Origin: an uncultured Nitrosospira sp.
GTDB taxonomy: Bacteria > Nitrospirota > Nitrospiria > Nitrospirales > Nitrospiraceae
Direction of reading: 5' to 3'
NCBI GenBank assembly: GCA_900696515.1
Contig: CAADGK010000039.1
Coordinates: 1-64,000, forward strand
DNA length: 64,000 nucleotides
Below, in pieces: positions 18,666 through 25,021 of the stretch. How positions within the stretch are numbered: the stretch's first letter is position 1; the number at the start of each line of letters is the position of its first letter. The position numbers and the translations under genes are program-made. The notes below the pieces were generated by a model. That model had not been told where the DNA came from, did no database searches, and was given only the letters and a program-made list of their open reading frames with translations.

Positions 18666-18866
18666 ATGAAGGAATCGAAGTGCGTAAAGACAGAAGTTAT
18701 TTTCACCCACAAGGATAGTGGAGGCCAAGAGGTTCGTCTGACCGGTATATCCCCTGACTTCTTGACTCGCCCAGAACAGATTAGAAAGGTGATGGAGTTA
18801 CTGAACCTCCCTCAGGGGACAGTCGCGAGATTTTTACACACAACCGAGGATGTCATAGTTCGTTAA
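18666..18866 (+). CDS. 66-residue peptide upstream of a heme-oxygenase-like diiron protein
   Basis: A small protein with an excellent ribosome-binding site (AAGGAGG six to seven bases before ATG 18666), which supports that it is real. It is charged and has a predicted C-terminal helical half (PEQIRKVMELLNLPQGTVARFL). It holds a single Cys at residue 6 and has no signal peptide. The gene sits 11 bases before the 530-residue gene, so the two are almost certainly cotranscribed. Possible roles are substrate or leader peptide for the enzyme, a small subunit, or a regulator. I recognise no family. Confidence 0.65.
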   Translation: MKESKCVKTEVIFTHKDSGGQEVRLTGISPDFLTRPEQIRKVMELLNLPQGTVARFLHTTEDVIVR

Positions 18867-18877
18867 GGAATGTCTCG

Positions 18878-20470
18878 ATGCTCCCCATCAATGGGTATCT
18901 ACGCGACTCCGTTTCAGTGGAGTGGGTTCCATCTGGCGTGGAATTGAGATTTTCGGTGTGGAGCATCGAACTTCCATCAAGTGTTCTTGAAGACAATCCA
19001 AACCTTGTAAGATTTTTCCAAAGACAACTTTCATCATCTGACTTGGTAGGCCTACCGGAGCAGGCTCAGAACTTGATTGCCCTTTTGGGATACCAAGGAT
19101 GCCTTATCCCTAAAATTACGAAATCACAGTATGAACTACGTGAAGTCAAGCTCCAGAATGTGTCTTTTTGCAATGAAATGTATGGGATCTATTACGCGCA
19201 TCCATTATGGAAAGTAATGAGAGGAGACAGCATTCCCAGAACAATAATCACGCAGTGGATATCTCGGACGCATTTTTTATCGAGATTCGCAGGGGTGACC
19301 GCATCTGCCGCTAGTGCCAATAGCAGTTTGGTCAAAGTAAAGGCGGCATTTCTGAAGAGTTCGATAGAAGAATACTCACATTTCCAAGACTATTATGCCC
19401 TGCCGAGAACACTCTTTCCTCTAACCAACGGATTCACTGCTGGAGTTGCCCCGTTGGCTAGCTTTGTTGCTTTTGACTACCAGATGCTTCGAATCGCAAA
19501 GAAGGATTGGCTAGCACACACATGTGTCGCCCTGTTTCAGGAGCGAACTGCCAGTTTCTCGGAGAGTGCTAATAAACTGTATTCTCGGGTGGAGAGCCAA
19601 CTTGGAATGCCGGGGCTCTTAGATGGTTGGCGTACTCACATCTCTTTTGATGAAAGTAATTCACACGAACGAGATCTTGAAGTTCTATTTGACCAGGATC
19701 TTTCTCTCTCACTTGAACAAATCCAGGAGTCTTTCAATGAGGCTGCGCTGACGATTCACTTGTTGATGGACGGTCTTGACGATGTGCTGAAACTTGGGAA
19801 GCAGGGGATAGATCCGAGAGCGAATGCCTTTTCCTTGACGCTTGAGAGACCCAATATGCAAGGAATTGAGAGCCTGTCAGCGGTTTCTCGCCATCAACTC
19901 AAGTCGCGAACTAGCAGCGAAGTTTCAGCTGAGTTGTCTGAATTGATTGCAAGCACTCCGCCGGGATGTGAATTCCTTATGAATGCCTCGGGCTTCTTGC
20001 TTTCTCAGTTCGCGAAATCTTTCGTAGGCCTCGCCCTTGAATGCCTCGCGAACTGTGATACACGAGTAGAGATCACTTGTATTGGCAAAGTGCTTCATGC
20101 CGCTTCAGTGTTTGAAGTACAGTTATCTGGAGACAAGAGACGTAAAAACATTGGGGGCCGAGTTATCCAAAATCATCTATTTCGTCATGCCAAATCGCCA
20201 AAAAGGTTTGCATCATCTGCATTGCTCTATATTCGTCTCATTCAGGTAGGCTTTCGACTCCTAGGACACCCTGTTCCACTTGCAGGGTTTCCCCCTCTCC
20301 TCGAAGCTCTCGAGTCAGCCGTAAGAGATCTCGAAGCTCAAGAGGCCATTGTTGAGAAGGTCAATGATGCCATTGGCACTATTGAATTAATGGAATACGC
20401 ATTTCAAAAGAGTAAGACCGAATGGCCCTGTTTTCGAATCGCGGTCGGTCAAAACGCGCTAATCGACTGA
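18878..20470 (+). CDS. Heme-oxygenase-like (TenA/PqqC-fold) putative diiron oxidase with extra domains
   Basis: A 530-residue cytosolic protein with three regions. Residues 1-95 look like a winged-helix or RRE-like domain (LIALLGYQGCLI). Residues about 100-275 fit the heme-oxygenase-like fold of TenA, PqqC and the HDO diiron oxidases: HPLWKVMRGDSIPRTIITQW, then EEYSH (Glu165, His168), FQERT (Glu222) and HISFD (His254, Asp258), plus His263. These residues match the ligand pattern of HDO enzymes such as UndA. Residues 280-530 match nothing I know. Inference: it oxidises a small molecule or the neighbouring peptide. Start ATG 18878 has GGAATG-like spacing only. Confidence 0.6.
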   Translation: MLPINGYLRDSVSVEWVPSGVELRFSVWSIELPSSVLEDNPNLVRFFQRQLSSSDLVGLPEQAQNLIALLGYQGCLIPKITKSQYELREVKLQNVSFCNEMYGIYYAHPLWKVMRGDSIPRTIITQWISRTHFLSRFAGVTASAASANSSLVKVKAAFLKSSIEEYSHFQDYYALPRTLFPLTNGFTAGVAPLASFVAFDYQMLRIAKKDWLAHTCVALFQERTASFSESANKLYSRVESQLGMPGLLDGWRTHISFDESNSHERDLEVLFDQDLSLSLEQIQESFNEAALTIHLLMDGLDDVLKLGKQGIDPRANAFSLTLERPNMQGIESLSAVSRHQLKSRTSSEVSAELSELIASTPPGCEFLMNASGFLLSQFAKSFVGLALECLANCDTRVEITCIGKVLHAASVFEVQLSGDKRRKNIGGRVIQNHLFRHAKSPKRFASSALLYIRLIQVGFRLLGHPVPLAGFPPLLEALESAVRDLEAQEAIVEKVNDAIGTIELMEYAFQKSKTEWPCFRIAVGQNALID

Positions 20471-20820
20471 TATTGTGTATCTTAACCTCCTTGTGAATGC
20501 AACCACTGATGAGGCCAGTTCTCGAAAGATTTTGGCAACATAAAGAATCTATGATTCTCAATTTGTCTCTTCACAGGCTAACGAAGATGTGGCTCCGCAA
20601 GTTTGGACAATTTCTGCCAGTTCATAAGCGGTGCCTGGCGGATGAGGCCTATGCGACCGTAGGCCGTCAAGCGCGATGCGGCCTGATTTGAGATAGCGTA
20701 CGACACCCTCGCGCGCGGGGCTGACGGTCTCGGATGCCTGGAGATGGACCTCATCGATAGGCTCCGCGTCGGACTTCCCACCTTAGTTGCCCGTTTCCCA
20801 AGGTCTCCGGGCTGACACAA
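20471..20820 (-). other. Region without a supported gene; possible decayed coding sequence
   Basis: From about 20600 base composition switches back to high G+C. A minus-strand frame (20578-20820) has some coding character (SYAISNQAASRLTAYGRIGL) but no proper start or known family. It may be a remnant left by an insertion or deletion at the cargo border. Confidence 0.3.
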
Positions 20821-21099
20821 TTATTTGGTGTTAAAAGGAAGCCCCGGGGGGCCGGATGCTTCCCAAGAAACCGCCCAGTGCTTCACCGTGCACACATTTA
20901 TCCAGTCCTTCATCTCACCGGCCACTGCGACGGGTGTCTCCAAGTCATAAGACCGAATGAGTTGCCGTTTTGTCAGGCACCAGAATAATCTTTGAACGGT
21001 TGGGATAAGGTCGTTGCAAAGCACGGCCCCCTCTCGCTGACATTCTGCCAAGTGGTCGGTTAGATGTTGCCGCATTGCAGCGTCGTCGCCGGTCGCCAT
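20821..21099 (-). CDS. Hypothetical 92-residue protein
   Basis: A small frame with plausible protein composition (HLTDHLAECQREGAVLCNDL, then KDWINVCTVKHWAVSWEASG) and several helices, but no ribosome-binding site before ATG 21099 and no family I know. It ends right at the region of decayed sequence and could be a remnant. It lies 26 bases upstream-side of the next minus-strand gene. Confidence 0.35.
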   Translation of the reverse strand: MATGDDAAMRQHLTDHLAECQREGAVLCNDLIPTVQRLFWCLTKRQLIRSYDLETPVAVAGEMKDWINVCTVKHWAVSWEASGPPGLPFNTK

Positions 21100-21125
21100 G
21101 ACTTATAAATGGGGAAGCGGATTTT

Positions 21126-21554
21126 TTACTGTCCTTCGATTCTCAAGCCGCGGCCATAGGGATTGGTGGGGCTATCGGAGCGATAGGGACTGCCTGCGCC
21201 GTAGGGGTTGTCGAACGAGTCTGGAGAAAACCGCGAACCGTACCGGCCGTAGGGGTTACTGGTTGAATCAGGATCGTACGGATTGGCGCTCAACTTGCCG
21301 CGGTAATTGCCCTGCTGGTCGTAAAGCTTTGGCGCGTCGGTCGCGAAGGGATTCGTCACTGATTGATTGCTGAACGGACTGCCGTAAGGACTGAAGGGAT
21401 TATTGATCCCGCTCGGCGCAAACGGACTCCCCGCCCCGTACGAATTGGCCGTCGAGTTCTGCTGGTAAGGATTGGCGCTCAGCTCGCCGAGATCTTCCGT
21501 CTGGACCGAGAGAGGTAGTTGCAGCAGGGACAACAGGAGTAAAACAACCCACAT
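21126..21554 (-). CDS. Secreted NPYG-repeat protein
   Basis: A 142-residue protein with a signal peptide (VVLLLLSLLQLPLSV) and a mature part built from short imperfect repeats around (N/D)PYG, (N)PF and SANPY, interspersed with GAGSPY-like units (SANPYDPDSTSNPYGRYG, FDNPYGAGSPYRSD). Similar small exported proteins occur in diverse Proteobacteria and Nitrospirota next to unrelated genes. No function is known to me. The repeats are in the protein and only loosely in the DNA. Confidence 0.65.
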   Translation of the reverse strand: MWVVLLLLSLLQLPLSVQTEDLGELSANPYQQNSTANSYGAGSPFAPSGINNPFSPYGSPFSNQSVTNPFATDAPKLYDQQGNYRGKLSANPYDPDSTSNPYGRYGSRFSPDSFDNPYGAGSPYRSDSPTNPYGRGLRIEGQ

Positions 21555-21787
21555 GGCGAGCCCCCCAAAAGCAGGACAACCAAGATGACCCTACTCCTTG
21601 CCTGGAGACCAACACAAGCATCCGTCAGACGTTGCCAGCAAGCAGATAGTTCCCTGTTTCACTCGCACTTTCTCCTCTCTGCAGCATAGTCCAAAAGTCA
21701 TTAGTTAACCCTAACCCCACCTATTTCGCTTCCGGGAAGGGATTCATTCGTAGTCGTTAGAGATATAGCATTCTGGTGATTGCCTTG

Positions 21788-22690
21788 CTATTGCTGAACG
21801 ACGACCATTCGGATTTGCTTGATATATGCTTTGCCGAGATGATTCTCGATGACCTTGAATGCTGACGTGCCCGATAAAGTGTGCATCATCGAGTGATGGA
21901 CTGACAAGACCGCGTCTTGCAGTTTTGGGTCAGTCTCTAACTGCTCAACAACCAACCCCATTTCACGACACTTTTCTGCATTCAAATGGCGAGCGTGGGA
22001 TAGCGTTAGGGCATGATCCCCAAGCTCCTGCCAGATAACAGTAATCTTTTTCTCCGCATTAGGATCCCCCTGTAGCATCCCGGTACGCAGCCAACCCTTC
22101 ACTATTTGTTCCGACCATTGAATGGCCTTCAAGCATTCCCCGATGAGCGTCGGCCGGTAATTTGCGATAATTGGCTGCCACACCGCAGCCTTGGTTGGGT
22201 CATTCTTGACTTCATTGTGAGCCTGCATGAACTCTTCGAGAATGCCGTGAGCAGGAAGCCCGCCGAATTGAGGGTCGATTGGGCCAAGATTTGATTGCTT
22301 CCCCATCAGAATGGACTTGCAAGCGCATGAAATCATCGTCCCTCCTGACATCGCCAACTGGGGAACAATGGCTCGAATATCCGTTCCAAACATCTGTCGG
22401 AGGTAGTCAACGATAGACTCGACAGCCGCAACATCGCCGCCGGGCGTGTGGAGAATGAGGTCGAGCCCTTTGGAGCGGTCAAGGCGGTGGACGGTAGACA
22501 TCAGCCCGTTCTTGTCCTCGTCGTTGATCGCTCCTTCTTTGACCTCCGGCTTTTGCAGCCATCCACTGTAGTAGGCAATCACATTACGTTTCGTGAGATT
22601 AAACAATCGCTTCAAGTACTTGCGTCTGATAGTGTCATGGCCACTTCCTTCCGCCCGGATCTCGTCAAGAAGCTCGTTCCAGTTTGGCAT
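21788..22690 (-). CDS. Clp-fold serine protease (SDH/SppA-like) at the end of the BREX operon
   Basis: A 300-residue soluble protein of the ClpP/crotonase fold. LDLILHTPGGDVAAVESIV, then AMSGGTMISCACKSILMG and SNLGPIDPQFGG, are the blocks of the SDH/SppA-like serine peptidases; Ser115 is the candidate nucleophile and Asp139 and His81 may contribute. Unlike bacterial SppA it has no N-terminal membrane anchor. It starts one base after the 86-residue gene (TAG-G-ATG), which ties it to the BREX operon. Inference: an accessory effector or regulator of the defence system that cleaves an unknown protein. Confidence 0.75.
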   Translation of the reverse strand: MPNWNELLDEIRAEGSGHDTIRRKYLKRLFNLTKRNVIAYYSGWLQKPEVKEGAINDEDKNGLMSTVHRLDRSKGLDLILHTPGGDVAAVESIVDYLRQMFGTDIRAIVPQLAMSGGTMISCACKSILMGKQSNLGPIDPQFGGLPAHGILEEFMQAHNEVKNDPTKAAVWQPIIANYRPTLIGECLKAIQWSEQIVKGWLRTGMLQGDPNAEKKITVIWQELGDHALTLSHARHLNAEKCREMGLVVEQLETDPKLQDAVLSVHHSMMHTLSGTSAFKVIENHLGKAYIKQIRMVVVQQ

Positions 22691-22691
22691 C

Positions 22692-22952
22692 CTACGACTC
22701 CTTGTGGTCTTCGTTGCGAGTTACGCTATCTGCGGAAGTCCAAAGCAGCTGTTCGGCGTGAAAACCAGATGCCAGCACTCGAAGATTGCTAAATGCAGCA
22801 CGCTTACCCTCGTCCGATAGGCCCAGCATCTCGAACGTGTCCTGAATATCTGTATTAGTCAGGGTGTACTTACTCACGCCTTTCACTTGGGCCTGCGAAT
22901 TATGGTCACTTGTTCCACCATCCTGTTGTTGCTCTTGCAAACAGTTTGACAT
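22692..22952 (-). CDS. 86-residue hypothetical protein of the BREX operon
   Basis: A small, acidic protein with a Gln-rich N terminus (CLQEQQQDGG) and a helical C-terminal half (LTNTDIQDTFEMLGLSDEGK, then AAFSNLRVLASGFHAEQLLW). It lies 32 bases after brxL and one base before the Clp-fold protease, so translation of the latter is probably coupled to it. It could be a partner, adaptor or inhibitor of the protease. I recognise no family. Confidence 0.55.
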   Translation of the reverse strand: MSNCLQEQQQDGGTSDHNSQAQVKGVSKYTLTNTDIQDTFEMLGLSDEGKRAAFSNLRVLASGFHAEQLLWTSADSVTRNEDHKES

Positions 22953-22984
22953 AGCATTTCCCTTCTACACGGCGTAGTGCGCTA

Positions 22985-25012
22985 TCAGTTCATCCCCAAC
23001 GCCTTCATCGCTGCGGTCATCGGATCGGAGAAGAACACGGGGTCAACCCGCTCCACGATATCGCCGGAAACGTCTAAAAAGTTCCGCTTGTTTTCCAGCG
23101 GGATGAGTGCTTTGCGTGCGCCGTTGTCCATTGCCACTTGCAGCGGCTCGGCAAGGGACCGCATCGGCTTGATATTCCCCTGAATGCTCAGGTCGCCGAG
23201 TATGACAAGGCCGGCCTGGACAGGCATTCGCTTCAGCGCTGAGTAGATGGCTACGACTAAGGCGATCCCCGCCTCGCACGAAACCTGATTGCTCAAGAGA
23301 TCAATGGCCTCAACATGAAAGTCCGTCGTGTCAACCTGCTGACCGATCCCCATTTTCACCTTCTGGCCCATTAAATACGCGAAGGCACGGGTGATCGACT
23401 CCCGCATCGGCCCCTCGATTCCCCCGGCGACTTTCAGTTTGCCAGTTCCGGGCGAGCAACCAACTTCCAGCCTGTACAGCCCGACCTTCGCGTGATCGTC
23501 TAGCGACGCCGTGTACAGCGATCCTGGTGCAAGTGGGTCGAGAGAAATCATGTCTCGTCCGCCCTGTTCGGGAACGCCGATGAATCGCTCCTCCCGGGTT
23601 TCGTTGTCGATCAGGGAAAAGGATGTTTGATGGAACTCAAAGGAACCCATTTTCTTCAGCTGTTCCTTCACCCGACGACGACCTTCAAGGGCTAACTCGA
23701 TCAATTCGGCGACCTCATTCTTGGAAAGTTCCCCATTCGGGTAGATCAACTTGATCAACCCCGACACAGTTTTCCGCACCGCTTTGACATCACGGGACTT
23801 GAGATGCGACCCAAGCGAGAAATGGCGGTCCAGAACTTCGGCGAATGTGTGCTTCCGTAGTTCTCGAAGAGCCTCGGCCAGATAGTCGACCACAAAGCCG
23901 TAGTGGTTGGTGAAGAAATCCACCTTCATCTTCGGCATCTCCCAGCCTGGGATGTAGAAGTGTATCCGGTCGAGAAAGGCCATGTCCTCACGGATCACAT
24001 CGGGCATCGGCATGAACAAGTGCGACGAACGCACCATGACCTCGACGGGTTGGTTGGTGTTGCCGAACATGGCGATGGAGGCCATTCCCGATAGCGAGTC
24101 CTTCCCACGAGCAAAGGTGCCTGATTCGCAGTAGGTCTTGAGTGTCGTCACGACTTCCTTCGGCATCTTCTGAAGGTCCGCAACTTCATCGAAGCCGATG
24201 GCATCCCAGATACCGACCAGTCCCATCTTGCCGCTGGCCATATTGAAGAACAAATTGGCGACGGTCGTTGGGCCAGTGAGCAGAATCGTGTACGGCGACA
24301 ACTCCTGATAGCCATAGCTTTTCCCCGTCTCACGCGGCCCAAGTTCCACCAGATTGTAGTTGTTCTCGGCCAGCGGTATCAGCCGCACTAAGTAATGCAA
24401 TTTCTGACGGCGGCTAAAATGCGAAGGTTCAAGGCCGGTGGTACGCAGGAGAAGGTCGATCCATTCATCGGTTGTGAATTGGTTTCGGTGCGTCCGGTAC
24501 TCATCAAGATCGAACTTGGCCAGTTGAATTGGCTTTAGAGCTTCTATCCAGAAGGGGCTTCGCTTTCCGGTGGCTTCTTCGTCGTACTCGTGTTTGATGT
24601 CCACCTGTGCCCAGATGCCACCCATCAGTAAACGATCGAATTGTCGCAGGTAATGCTCCGGGACGTGGACGAACTTGTGGCCGAAGTTCTTGAGTTCGGC
24701 CCAATGCTTGTCGTCATCAGAAACATACCGCACCTGCACCTTGTCGATGAGGGTGTGTTTCCCCTTGTCCTTCGCCATAGACTGGGCCTTGTTTGCCTCA
24801 TCGGGCCGGACAAAGTTCGAGGACAATGTGTTGTTCACCACTTTCAATCCGGCGTCGATGGCCACGGGATCATCGGTGGCGCAATACTTACCCAGCAGGT
24901 ATTCAAGGACGAAGACAGGGACGTTCGCCCCCACCTTGACCTTGCGGACCAAATCCTTGCGGACTACTTTTCCCGCAAACACCGCTGCCGCTTTGCGATC
25001 TAGTTCAGGCAT
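22985..25012 (-). CDS. brxL: BREX protein BrxL (AAA+ with Lon-like C-terminal domain)
   Basis: A 675-residue protein, the last core gene of type 1 BREX. The ATPase region has a P-loop-like GPRETGKS and Walker B-like IGFDEVADL. The N-terminal part (RKDLVRKVKVGANVPVFVLE) matches BrxL. The C-terminal domain aligns with the Lon protease domain (SCEAGIALVVAIYSALKR, LGDLSIQGNIKPMRSL), but the Lon catalytic Ser (GPSAG) reads CEAG and the Lys of GGLKEK reads Ala. Structural work describes BrxL as an MCM-like DNA-binding ring, which agrees with a protease-dead domain. It starts nine bases after pglZ. Confidence 0.92.
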   Translation of the reverse strand: MPELDRKAAAVFAGKVVRKDLVRKVKVGANVPVFVLEYLLGKYCATDDPVAIDAGLKVVNNTLSSNFVRPDEANKAQSMAKDKGKHTLIDKVQVRYVSDDDKHWAELKNFGHKFVHVPEHYLRQFDRLLMGGIWAQVDIKHEYDEEATGKRSPFWIEALKPIQLAKFDLDEYRTHRNQFTTDEWIDLLLRTTGLEPSHFSRRQKLHYLVRLIPLAENNYNLVELGPRETGKSYGYQELSPYTILLTGPTTVANLFFNMASGKMGLVGIWDAIGFDEVADLQKMPKEVVTTLKTYCESGTFARGKDSLSGMASIAMFGNTNQPVEVMVRSSHLFMPMPDVIREDMAFLDRIHFYIPGWEMPKMKVDFFTNHYGFVVDYLAEALRELRKHTFAEVLDRHFSLGSHLKSRDVKAVRKTVSGLIKLIYPNGELSKNEVAELIELALEGRRRVKEQLKKMGSFEFHQTSFSLIDNETREERFIGVPEQGGRDMISLDPLAPGSLYTASLDDHAKVGLYRLEVGCSPGTGKLKVAGGIEGPMRESITRAFAYLMGQKVKMGIGQQVDTTDFHVEAIDLLSNQVSCEAGIALVVAIYSALKRMPVQAGLVILGDLSIQGNIKPMRSLAEPLQVAMDNGARKALIPLENKRNFLDVSGDIVERVDPVFFSDPMTAAMKALGMN

Positions 25013-25021
25013 GGCTCATCC

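Noticed and set aside
21126-21554. Repeats as a CRISPR array
   Set aside because: Repeats are short, imperfect and in frame with a signal-peptide protein; there are no regular spacers.
22985-25012. Housekeeping Lon protease
   Set aside because: Domain order and context are those of BrxL and the Lon active-site residues are not conserved.
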